A stretch of 64,000 nucleotides of DNA from Collinsella sp. (lineage in GTDB: Bacteria > Actinomycetota > Coriobacteriia > Coriobacteriales > Coriobacteriaceae), in NCBI GenBank assembly GCA_031296755.1, contig JAUMMZ010000058.1, positions 1 to 64,000 on the forward strand, in the 5' to 3' direction. Both the position numbers and the translations under genes were made by a program. The notes under the pieces were generated by a model. That model did not search any database. It worked only from the letters and a program-made list of their open reading frames with translations, and was not told the origin of the DNA. Position 1 is the first letter of the stretch; each line of letters begins with the position of its first letter. Of the stretch, positions 26,468 to 35,070 are shown in pieces.

Positions 26468-27472
26468 ATGGACTGCGATGGCTACCCATGCGTTCCCATG
26501 CCGTTGATGTGCACTGCCTTTGTGCCGGGGCAGATTGACACTGCGGTTGCAGGCATTTCCGACCCCGATTCACGCACCATCGCCACGGCAGAAGCGCTGT
26601 ACTTTCGCGGACAGGCCGCCCTCGCTGCCAAGACGGCGCGCCCCTATCTTGACGCCACCGATCCCGCACTGCGCTATTCCGCATGCTTTATCTGCGGATA
26701 CGCCAGCCTGTCGCTCAACCGTATCGCCGACGCCCGTCGGTGCCTTGCTGGCATCCTCGATACGCCGGCTGACGAGGAGTCGCCCGCCGTCCACGCCACA
26801 CATATCCTGTTCGCCTCGGCCGCGAGCGTCCTGCTGCACTTGCCTTCCCCGTATTCCGCCGAAGAGTTTTATCCGCTTGCGGCGCATCTGCCCGAAGGCC
26901 TGCGCCTGTTCGCCAGCTACGTGATGGCGCATGCCCTGTACCTGCGCGGCGAATATGGCCGCAGTCTGGGCATGGCGGAAAACGCCCTGATCATGAAACA
27001 GGGAAGCTATCCGATCTCGGAACTGTTCCTTCACCTGGCAGCTTCCATGGCATGCATGAGCCTCAAGGACATCGACGCCGCAAAAACGCACTTCGGAATT
27101 GCTTGGAACATTGCGCGTCCCGACGGCCTTATCGAGCTCATCGGCGAGCACCACGGCCTTTTGCAGGGGCTTATCGAGGCGTGCCTAAAAACGCAATACC
27201 CTGACGACTTCGCGCGCATCATCGAGATCACATACCGCTTCAGCTACGGCTGGCGGCGCATCCACAACCCCGATTCGGGCGAGGACGTTGCCGACGATCT
27301 AACGACCACGGAATTCACCATGGCCATGCTCGCCTGTCGTGGGTGGACCAACGCCGAAATCGCACGCCATATGGGAGTATCGCCGGGCACCGTCAAAAAC
27401 CGCCTATCCGGCGTATACGCAAAGCTTGGCATCGGCACACGCGCCGAGCTGGTCGCGCATATGTTACGTTAG
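26468..27472 (+). CDS. LuxR-type transcriptional regulator with a helical N-terminal domain
   Basis: A 334-residue protein with a C-terminal LuxR/GerE helix-turn-helix (FTMAMLACRGWTNAEIARHMG then VSPGTVKNRLSGVYAKLG). The first 250 residues are alpha-helical with TPR-like pattern (ARDAxRCLAGI, SLGMAENALIMKQG), but no receiver or ATPase motif is seen, so it is not a classical response regulator or MalT protein. GGGAG is seven bases before the ATG. It directly precedes the large surface-protein gene, which it may control. Confidence 0.8.
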   Translation: MDCDGYPCVPMPLMCTAFVPGQIDTAVAGISDPDSRTIATAEALYFRGQAALAAKTARPYLDATDPALRYSACFICGYASLSLNRIADARRCLAGILDTPADEESPAVHATHILFASAASVLLHLPSPYSAEEFYPLAAHLPEGLRLFASYVMAHALYLRGEYGRSLGMAENALIMKQGSYPISELFLHLAASMACMSLKDIDAAKTHFGIAWNIARPDGLIELIGEHHGLLQGLIEACLKTQYPDDFARIIEITYRFSYGWRRIHNPDSGEDVADDLTTTEFTMAMLACRGWTNAEIARHMGVSPGTVKNRLSGVYAKLGIGTRAELVAHMLR

Positions 27473-27627
27473 CGACCGGACTACCAAGCGCATCGAACGC
27501 GTTCCGGAACCCGGCGCTTCGCTCGATCAATTTGGACATTTTGACCCTTGAACGGCACTACCGCCACGGGGCGCCTTCTCGCAAAATTGGATTATTTCCA
27601 CCGATACTTGCGGGATGGGAGCCCAAG

Positions 27628-30600
27628 ATGCTTGATCGCCGTTCGTTACTTGTCGCCGGAGCGTCCTCGTTAGCGAGCATTATGATGCCGCGCGTGCCGG
27701 GAAGCGCAAACGCCTTCATATTGCCGTTCGCACCCACCGAAGCCCATGCCGACGAAAAAGACCCCTTCAGGGTGCTCGTTCTCTCGCGCACCATGTTCGG
27801 TGTGGTCGTGGTCGACGTCGCCAACAAGAATACGCCCATCACGGGTGCCCAGGTCACACTCACATCGCGCTATGCCGCAGGCAAGCAGCTCACCGCCGCT
27901 ACCGATGACGAAGGCACGGCCATCTTTGAGGTCGCGCCGCTTTCAGAAGGCTACGTGGACGAGGCGACGCTTCTCGACGCGTACGACTTTAACGGCGGCA
28001 TCTCCATTAGCATGGCGGGCTACCGCGATGTCGAGATTCCCCTCGCGCGCGTCCAAGGCGGCACCGCTATAACCGCGCCCACGCGTCCGCTTTCCGACGG
28101 CGAGCCGTACTTCCGCCAGCTCACATTCGACGAATGGGACATCCAGTACGCCGACGCCACGTTTATGGCAATGCCAGCGGACGAAGCAGCAAACGACCAG
28201 CCCAACACGCACGCTTTTACCGTGCAGGCCCATCTGCCGCAGGGCGGGCAGGCAACGTTGCATATCAATAAAGTGATGCCCGCTGCGGGCAGCTCAACCG
28301 AAACCGTCACGCAGATCGGCCAGATCAAGGCCAGCGCATCGGGCGCGGATAATCTGGCGACGTTCACGCTCGAAGACACGTTCCTCGATGCAGCTTCGGG
28401 CCTTCTGGAGGAAGGGTGCAAGCTGCGCTTTATGCTCGACTATCAGGGCAAAACCTACACGCTCTCCTCCCCCATGGCCGTTGTCACCGCGCCGGCCGCA
28501 AAGGCGGAATCGGGCTCGACCACTATCGTCCCCACCACCATGGACCAAGAGATCACTCCGTTTGATTTCCCCGCGGCGTTTCCCGGCATCGGCGGCAATA
28601 AGTTCACGTGCTGGATGCCCACATTTCCGATCCTCTTCGATTTCTCGTTTGCTGGATACGTGCTGTTTGGCGGAGGATACAAACCAGCCAGCTATATGAA
28701 CGATTCGGGCAACCCTGATCCGGAATACTGGAAGAAATCGCCACGCGAGTCGGGCGCCAAGCAGGCAAACCGCTACCTCGACGAGATGGAGGGGAAGTGG
28801 AATCAGTACAAAAGCATGAGTGCCGGTTCGGGCACCGATCCAAGAAACACCAAGCTCCTTCGCCACCATTGCACGCCGCTGTTCACGATGGATATCGCCA
28901 CACAGCTGTACGGCTCGCTCGCCTACGATTGGGTGGGCAAAACCTGGGGCAACAACAACGACCCCACATACGGCAATATTAAGGCCCTCTTTCAGGTAAG
29001 AACCGATCTCAATTGGACAGAGCAGTTTACCCTAGGACCGGTGCCGTTTTTCCTGAACGTCAACCCCTGGGTGCTGGCAAAACTGGCACTCGCCGTGGGC
29101 GCCCACACGCACGGTAGCGACGCGGCGTTTTTTAAAAACATTTCGCTCGACTATTCAAACACCTCAGGCTCATTCACCATCCAAATCGGGCTTGCCGTCA
29201 CCTTTGGCGCCGGCGTTGCAGGCGTCGCTTCGTCTGCCGTGCGCGGCGCCGCATCCCTCACGCTGTTCATTGGGTACGAGAAGGCAGATGGACACCAGCT
29301 TCCGCGACTGCGCGTAGGTGCAGACGTCGATGTCGACGTGATACTCCAGTTCATCATGTTCAAGTGGACCACCAAGGCTTGGTCGGGGTCGTGGCCCACA
29401 CTCATCGATTCGTGGAATATGTCGGTGGACAACGGCGACCAGTATGTACTCCAGCGCTCTGAGCTGGCCTTGGGTGGAGATACGCCTTATACGCTGGATG
29501 CCTGCTTCGGCTCGGCCGGCAACATTGAGGCGGGCGGCGTGCCGCAATTTATCGCATCGGCCACCATCGTCACCAACGCCGAACTGCTCGCACGCGCCGA
29601 GGTTAAGGCCACTGCCGTAAACGCCGCGCCTGTCGTGCGCGATTGGGATCAAGCGGTCACGCGCATTGAGCTCGAGGCGGATGCAGAAAGCGACGACACG
29701 GGACAGATCGAGCATTTCATCCATGCACTGATAGAGAACGACGAAAACGCCGCGCCGATGTATGAGTACACCTACATCGGTCAGGCAACGAACACCGTTG
29801 CCGACCCGAACGCCGATTCTGCCGGCGTGTCGGAGGACGAGCGTGGCGGCATAAAACCCTCGAGCGACAACGTGCTGTTTTCCGGCGTGCTCAGCGAAGC
29901 CCACATGAAGCTAACGATGATTGCCGGCGTGGAGTGCCTATTCCGTATCGCCTCGGTGCGCTACGGCAAGAATGGTCGTTCGCGCCTGGTGGTGCATACA
30001 AAGACGAACGGCACGTGGTCCGCTCCCACACCCGTGGACTTCCCCCTTGGGTTTGGCGAGGGCGACGTGGAGCGCGACGGCATATACGATTACGACTTCG
30101 ACGTGGTGGAATATACGGACGGGAGGGGAAACCAGGACGCTTACGTGCTGCTGGTCTCGGGCGAGCGCCCCGACGGCGACAACACCCTTTTCGATACGGC
30201 AAGCACAGCCGGCATACTGTCCGTTGTGCGCCTGCGCATAAGCAACGACGGAGTTCGCGTGATATCGCACACGTCATGGCGCAGCATCTCGCGCGGCCGC
30301 CTTCAGGAGGATGGCTACCATTGCCTGCAGTGCCCACGCATCACGGTGGGCAAGACGCTGGTCGACGGACGTCTGTCGGGCGCCTACCTCCACCGCCACG
30401 GAGCCACCGCAGAAAAGACGCTCGGTAGCGAGGCCGAGGTTGCGCTGGAATGCTTTACCCTGTGGTCGGATGATTTGGGCGACAGTCTCACGTTCCGTCA
30501 GGTCCTCCGCTTTCCGCAGGCACCGTCGAGCATCGAGCTGGGCGCGCCCGAGAATATCAACGGCAAAATGGTGGTTCCCGTTGCATACGAGACTGTAAGC

Positions 30601-31995
30601 GGTTGTGGCTGCGCATCGTACGCCGTGATCGGCCAGTCCATCGCGGGTTGGGGCGTTATGTCGCCAGATGCCACAGTACCCCACGCGGTGCCGTGGCCGC
30701 AGCACACGGGCTTTTTGGCTACCGTCAACGAGCAGCTGCAGCATATTACTTGGGCACGAGGCGCATCGGCATTTGCAACGCAGCCCGTGGGTGCCGCAGG
30801 CTGTGGCCCGACATCGTTTAGCGTAAGCAACAACGGCAGGTGCGTGCTCTATGTAGAGAACACCGATGGCAAGGTGGGGCAAACCTACGACGAAGAAGGC
30901 AACCCGGTAGCAGTGATGGGCAAGCACTTCCGCATCTTCGCCAGCACCTTGGCAGGCGATCTGTTTACGGAGCCGTTCGTGATGTGCGAGCTGGACCATC
31001 CCGTCGATCAGATAACGACATTTTTGACGTCGGGGAGCATGCTCTCTGCGCTCGCCACGCACATTGTGAGCGCGGAGAAGAGCGAGGCAGAACTACACGG
31101 CATCGAAGTGCCCTTGGTGGCGTGTGCCACTCCGACGGGCGCAGTCGCCACCTCGGGCGCGGTGGTGCCCGGAGCAGCAGGCGAATCCTTCATGGTCACG
31201 GTGCGAAACGACGGCAACACCTTGCTGACCGCCGGCACGATCGATCTGTACCGAGAGGGCTCCAGTCAGCCGTTCTCCAGCGCATCCATCGGGTTCGGAG
31301 TGAACGCACGCATGGCATCGATCTACGATCCAGAGCTTGCCGAGGACGCTTCGGCCAACGATATGGCACACGTGAAGTACGCGCTCGAGACGCTGGGCGC
31401 ACGTTTTGCAACGCACCCGCTGGTAGCCGACAACGGCAACGCCGTGCTGGCACCGGGTTGCACGGCACAATTCCGCATGAGCTTCGCCATCCCCGAGAGT
31501 TGGAGCGACGAAGTGGGCAAACGCGTAACGCTGTATGCGAAGGCGCGTAATCTGGTGGCGCTCGATCCCGTAACGCTCGAGGAAATTCGACCGGGCGCAA
31601 ACTCGGCGCTGGGTCCCGTACTGCACGAGCTTCATGTGCCCGACGCGGCATGCGAGCGCTCAGAAGCTCAGGTCGGCGTATGCGGCAGCGCGGATACGAC
31701 AGGACTTCACGATGCTCCGATGACAGCAGACGGCGATGGCGGCTCAAGTGGCGGCGGTACTGACAAGGGCGGCGGCTCCGGCGGAAGCAGCTCCAGCAGT
31801 GGCAAGGATCACGGCAATAACAAGCGCTCCGGAAAAGCGGGCGTGCTTGCGGGCACGGGCGACGTCAACGCTCCCCTTACGGCAGCCGCAGCAGCACTCG
31901 CCGCGGCAGGCGCCGGCCTCGTCGCCTACAGTGCCCGCCGCACGGCGCTCGAAAAAGACACCGCCGATGAGGTCAATTCTGATAAGCCTCACTAG
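27628..31995 (+). CDS. Large secreted cell-wall protein with sortase-like anchor
   Basis: A 1,455-residue surface protein I do not recognise in its middle. It opens with a signal containing a twin arginine (LDRRSLLVAGASSLA), suggesting Tat export, followed by a carboxypeptidase-regulatory-type beta domain (VVVVDVANKNTPITGAQVTL, TDDEGTAIFEV; about 50-145). The C-terminus has a Gly/Ser-rich linker, then LAGTGD, a hydrophobic helix (APLTAAAAALAAAGAGLVAY) and SARR, i.e. a sortase-type signal with LAGTG in place of LPxTG. The central region is rich in Trp, Tyr and Asp as in beta-propeller or lectin-like domains (for example SRLVVHTKTNGTWSAPT). It follows the LuxR-type regulator by 155 bases. Adhesion or polymer binding is plausible but unproven. 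Confidence 0.78.
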   Translation: MLDRRSLLVAGASSLASIMMPRVPGSANAFILPFAPTEAHADEKDPFRVLVLSRTMFGVVVVDVANKNTPITGAQVTLTSRYAAGKQLTAATDDEGTAIFEVAPLSEGYVDEATLLDAYDFNGGISISMAGYRDVEIPLARVQGGTAITAPTRPLSDGEPYFRQLTFDEWDIQYADATFMAMPADEAANDQPNTHAFTVQAHLPQGGQATLHINKVMPAAGSSTETVTQIGQIKASASGADNLATFTLEDTFLDAASGLLEEGCKLRFMLDYQGKTYTLSSPMAVVTAPAAKAESGSTTIVPTTMDQEITPFDFPAAFPGIGGNKFTCWMPTFPILFDFSFAGYVLFGGGYKPASYMNDSGNPDPEYWKKSPRESGAKQANRYLDEMEGKWNQYKSMSAGSGTDPRNTKLLRHHCTPLFTMDIATQLYGSLAYDWVGKTWGNNNDPTYGNIKALFQVRTDLNWTEQFTLGPVPFFLNVNPWVLAKLALAVGAHTHGSDAAFFKNISLDYSNTSGSFTIQIGLAVTFGAGVAGVASSAVRGAASLTLFIGYEKADGHQLPRLRVGADVDVDVILQFIMFKWTTKAWSGSWPTLIDSWNMSVDNGDQYVLQRSELALGGDTPYTLDACFGSAGNIEAGGVPQFIASATIVTNAELLARAEVKATAVNAAPVVRDWDQAVTRIELEADAESDDTGQIEHFIHALIENDENAAPMYEYTYIGQATNTVADPNADSAGVSEDERGGIKPSSDNVLFSGVLSEAHMKLTMIAGVECLFRIASVRYGKNGRSRLVVHTKTNGTWSAPTPVDFPLGFGEGDVERDGIYDYDFDVVEYTDGRGNQDAYVLLVSGERPDGDNTLFDTASTAGILSVVRLRISNDGVRVISHTSWRSISRGRLQEDGYHCLQCPRITVGKTLVDGRLSGAYLHRHGATAEKTLGSEAEVALECFTLWSDDLGDSLTFRQVLRFPQAPSSIELGAPENINGKMVVPVAYETVSGCGCASYAVIGQSIAGWGVMSPDATVPHAVPWPQHTGFLATVNEQLQHITWARGASAFATQPVGAAGCGPTSFSVSNNGRCVLYVENTDGKVGQTYDEEGNPVAVMGKHFRIFASTLAGDLFTEPFVMCELDHPVDQITTFLTSGSMLSALATHIVSAEKSEAELHGIEVPLVACATPTGAVATSGAVVPGAAGESFMVTVRNDGNTLLTAGTIDLYREGSSQPFSSASIGFGVNARMASIYDPELAEDASANDMAHVKYALETLGARFATHPLVADNGNAVLAPGCTAQFRMSFAIPESWSDEVGKRVTLYAKARNLVALDPVTLEEIRPGANSALGPVLHELHVPDAACERSEAQVGVCGSADTTGLHDAPMTADGDGGSSGGGTDKGGGSGGSSSSSGKDHGNNKRSGKAGVLAGTGDVNAPLTAAAAALAAAGAGLVAYSARRTALEKDTADEVNSDKPH

Positions 31996-32046
31996 CTCTC
32001 AGTTACCTTTGCGAGAGACGCCGACTCGGCTCATCGAACACCAAAA

Positions 32047-32077
32047 GGGGCTGGCCCCGATAACTCGGAGCCAGCCC
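32047..32077. terminator. Hairpin between convergent surface-protein and lipoprotein genes
   Basis: GGGGCTGGC (32047-32055) pairs with GCCAGCCC (32070-32077). Moderate stem, placed between two convergent stops. Confidence 0.55.
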
Positions 32078-32107
32078 TGAGTCGCCTGACGTGGGAATCG
32101 CAACCCG

Positions 32108-33127
32108 CTACTTGAGCTTCAATGCCTCCATCATGGGCGCGGCGGCGTCCCAATCGATCTTCCAGCCAATCGACACGCGGACGGTCTCGCCCGTCGCGGG
32201 AGCCGTCGCAAACAGCGTATGGCCGTTGTCGGGACCGGTAAAGCGCAGCCACGTTATGCCGTTGTACTCGACCTGGTCGGTTGTTGTCTCCTTGCCTTCG
32301 TAGACCTGCTCTAGGCTTGCAACCTCTTCCTCCGGCGAGCGCGGGAAGATGCTGATGTTCAGGCGTCCTCCAGTCTCGTCGTGGAAGAAGTTTGCCTTTT
32401 CGCGCTCTTCGTCGGACGAATCCAGCGTGTACCCATCGGCGGCCTCGATGCTGTACGATGCGCAGTCGATGCCCGTTAAATCTGCCTTCTCGCCAGAATC
32501 GGCCACGCCGCCGGCCGCCTTGAACTCCTTGGTCTCGCATCCCGTGGTGTCAAAGTGCATGGCCTCATGATTCTTGGCGGGGGCATAAGCGTCTACGAAC
32601 TCGACAGTGATGGGCCCGTAGTACGCCGTCTTGGGCGCCCAGAAATACACGTACTCAACGGTCTCGCCCGGGCCGATATCTGGCCTCTCGGAAAGGTCGA
32701 TGCCCTCGTGCAGCTCATCGGGAGCCTCGCTTGCAACGTAGTCGAGCACGGCCGCCTTGCCGGAAGTAAACAACGGGTCGCCTGCCTCAAGATCGCCCTG
32801 GGCAGCATGCACGTTAAAGGAACTGAACGTCCTGTTCTTTGTGTTGTTGTTGGTGATCTTGATGTGCAGGTAAAAGCCGTCCTGCAGCTTGGCATCGCCG
32901 CGATAGAACGTACCGTGAGCCACCGACTCATAGGTAATGCCTGCCACCTCGACCGTCTGCGAATCATAGGCCCTGGGCTTTTCCTGCACAGGCGCGCTGC
33001 CGCCCGAACCGCCAGGCGAGCCGCTCGGAGCACTACCGCCACAGCCGGCCACTGTACACGCCAGCACGGCCGAAAGCGTCACGGTGGGAATTCCTAACAG
33101 CAGTTTCTTTGTCATGGGCCTCATCAT
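32108..33127 (-). CDS. Lipoprotein with DUF5067-like immunoglobulin-type domain
   Basis: A 339-residue lipoprotein. The start at 33127 is set by AAAGGAG eight bases upstream; MMRPMTKKLLLGIPTV leads to a lipobox VAGC followed by a Gly/Ser/Pro linker. Residues about 60-190 look like an extracellular Ig-type domain (GFYLHIKITNNNTKNRTFSSF, GETVEYVYFW), similar to DUF5067-type domains; the last 110 residues form a second, unassigned domain. No transport genes are adjacent. Role unknown. Confidence 0.72.
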   Translation of the reverse strand: MMRPMTKKLLLGIPTVTLSAVLACTVAGCGGSAPSGSPGGSGGSAPVQEKPRAYDSQTVEVAGITYESVAHGTFYRGDAKLQDGFYLHIKITNNNTKNRTFSSFNVHAAQGDLEAGDPLFTSGKAAVLDYVASEAPDELHEGIDLSERPDIGPGETVEYVYFWAPKTAYYGPITVEFVDAYAPAKNHEAMHFDTTGCETKEFKAAGGVADSGEKADLTGIDCASYSIEAADGYTLDSSDEEREKANFFHDETGGRLNISIFPRSPEEEVASLEQVYEGKETTTDQVEYNGITWLRFTGPDNGHTLFATAPATGETVRVSIGWKIDWDAAAPMMEALKLK

Positions 33128-33426
33128 TCTCACCGCTCCTTTCGGCTTGCAGCTCATCCATTGCCCGAGTCCCAAGTCGACCCCGTGGCATCGGCTTCCA
33201 CTATGAGCGTATGACGAAACACGGCGCCGGCGAAGTGACCCGTGGCCCAAATAACGACCCACCAGCGTTCCTTATGGGCCAAAAGAACTCGCACATGCAC
33301 GCCCCCGGCCCATAAAACGAGACGTCTGTCCCAATGTTCGATTCGATCCAACAATCCGCACGACACGTTTTCGACAACGTATCCAACCGCAAACGCAGCA
33401 AGACGCATTCGGCCGCCTTCAAATTT

Positions 33427-33513
33427 ACTCGGGCAGAACCGACTCGGTTTTGTCCGAGTAAACTCGAGCATAAACTGATCCATGCGATACAATTAACTCG
33501 GACAAAACCGAGT
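33427..33513. promoter_or_regulatory. Cluster of ACTCGG-N6-CCGA(G/C)T palindromes before an ATPase gene
   Basis: Three 18-base sites: ACTCGGgcagaaCCGACT at 33427-33444, ACTCGGttttgtCCGAGT at 33442-33459 and ACTCGGacaaaaCCGAGT at 33496-33513. The last two also lie as a 21-base inverted pair. They sit 18-104 bases before the start of the ATPase gene, as expected for operator sites. A further half-site CCGAGT follows at 33523. Confidence 0.75.
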
Positions 33514-33530
33514 CGGAAGGAACCGAGTAA

Positions 33531-34913
33531 GTGGAATTTATTGGCAGGGAGCGTGAGCTCGCCCGTATTAAGAAAACGCTCAAAGCACCCGAGCAGCGCA
33601 ATGTTCTCATTTACGGCAGGCGTCGCGTCGGAAAAAGTGAGCTCATCAAGCAGGCGCTAACCGATTTGTCGGACGTCGCAACGGTCTATTACGAGTGCCG
33701 CCAAACCTCCGAGGCAGACAACCTCGAGAGTCTGTCCGTCCTTGTTGCTGAAGCGCTGAGCTTTCCTCCGCTCGCCTTCACAGGCATCCGTGAGCTCATC
33801 GAATTTCTGTTTGCCCAAGCTAAAGACAAGAACATTACCCTCGTTCTCGACGAATACCCCTACTTGAGAGATGCGGTTAAAGGCTTAGACAGCATTCTTC
33901 AGACCTCAATCGACGCCCACAGGGAAGACTCACGTTTAAACATTGTCCTGTGCGGCTCCTACGTTGAGATTATGAAATCCCTCATCGAGCATGAAAGCCC
34001 CCTCTACGGGCGAATTGATCTCGCGCTTGAGCTTAAGCCCATGGATTACTTTGACGCTGCGAAGTTCTATCCCGCGTTCTCGCCCGAGGACAAGGTGCGG
34101 CTCTATAGCGTTTTTGGCGGTATCCCCTTTTACAATCGCCTCATCGATCAATCCCAAAGCGTACGCGACAACATCATCGAGCTCGTCACGGAACCTGGCG
34201 CCCGCTTAGAAAGCGAGGTGCCGTCCTATCTCAACGCCGAGATCTCGAAGATGACCAACGCCAACGAAGTTTTCGGGGCTCTCGCACAAGGCTACTCCCG
34301 TTGGGGGGACGTGCTGGCACAGTCGCACGTCTCGAGCGGTCCGGCCATGGCAGACGTGCTCGACAAGCTCATGTCACTCGAAATCGTCCAAAAGCGTGCA
34401 CCCATCAACGACCCTACGAACAAGCGCAAGTCTGGCTACTTTGTAGTGGATCCGCTTTCGCTCTTTTACTATCGCTATGTTTTCCGCAATGCCTCAGCGC
34501 GTCAGCTGCTCGACCCGGAAGTCTTCTATGATCGTCACGTCTTCCAAGACTTCGAGGAAAACTACGTTCCTCATATGTTCGAGGAGATCTGCCGTCAATA
34601 CCTCGTGCGGCAGAACAGGACCGGCAAGATCGAACCGGCTTTCGACGCCATAGGCAAGTACTGGTACGACGACCCCGCAAACAAAACGAGCGGCGAATTC
34701 GATGTGGTAACGCAAGACCCCGAGGGCTACGCATTCTACGAAGCAAAGTTCCGCAAATCCCCCATCACGCAAAAAATGGTCGACGAGGAAATCGCCCAAG
34801 TCGAGGCAACGGGACTCAAGTGCCATCGCTATGGATTCTTCTCCCGTTCGGGCTTCGAAGCTGGCGAAAGCGATCGAACCGTCTTCATCGACCTGCCGCA
34901 GATGTTTGGATAG
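33531..34913 (+). CDS. DUF234-type ATPase (AAA, winged-helix and PD-(D/E)xK-like domains)
   Basis: A 460-residue protein of the archaeal-ATPase/DUF234 family. Residues 1-230 are the P-loop domain: RERELARIKKTL, Walker A IYGRRRVGKSEL and Walker B TLVLDEYPYL. A winged helix follows (about 240-320), and the C-terminal domain has a nuclease-like pattern (GEFDVV ... FYEAKF). Start is GTG at 33531 behind GGAAGG. The biological role of the family is unsettled; it is common and often multi-copy in gut bacteria and archaea. The palindrome cluster directly upstream, together with the internal winged helix, suggests autoregulation. Confidence 0.82.
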   Translation: MEFIGRERELARIKKTLKAPEQRNVLIYGRRRVGKSELIKQALTDLSDVATVYYECRQTSEADNLESLSVLVAEALSFPPLAFTGIRELIEFLFAQAKDKNITLVLDEYPYLRDAVKGLDSILQTSIDAHREDSRLNIVLCGSYVEIMKSLIEHESPLYGRIDLALELKPMDYFDAAKFYPAFSPEDKVRLYSVFGGIPFYNRLIDQSQSVRDNIIELVTEPGARLESEVPSYLNAEISKMTNANEVFGALAQGYSRWGDVLAQSHVSSGPAMADVLDKLMSLEIVQKRAPINDPTNKRKSGYFVVDPLSLFYYRYVFRNASARQLLDPEVFYDRHVFQDFEENYVPHMFEEICRQYLVRQNRTGKIEPAFDAIGKYWYDDPANKTSGEFDVVTQDPEGYAFYEAKFRKSPITQKMVDEEIAQVEATGLKCHRYGFFSRSGFEAGESDRTVFIDLPQMFG

Positions 34914-34957
34914 GACAGGACAGGTCCCTCCCGCATTCCAAGCATTCATTATCTAAT

Positions 34958-35016
34958 CGAACGGTTGTTCGATGGATTTCGTGTTGGTTGGAATCGTCTG
35001 TGGGCTGGGCTATGCT
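34958..35016 (+). promoter_or_regulatory. LexA-type box and sigma-70-type promoter of parE
   Basis: CGAACGGTTGTTCG at 34958-34971 matches the Gram-positive LexA pattern CGAAC-N4-GTTCG. It is followed by TTGGAA (34988-34993), a 17-base spacer and TATGCT (35011-35016), a good promoter for the topoisomerase operon starting at 35071. Confidence 0.6.
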
Positions 35017-35070
35017 ACCTTGACTATCTATATGACTTAAACGCAGCAAAGGAGCACCGAGAGAGCGAGT

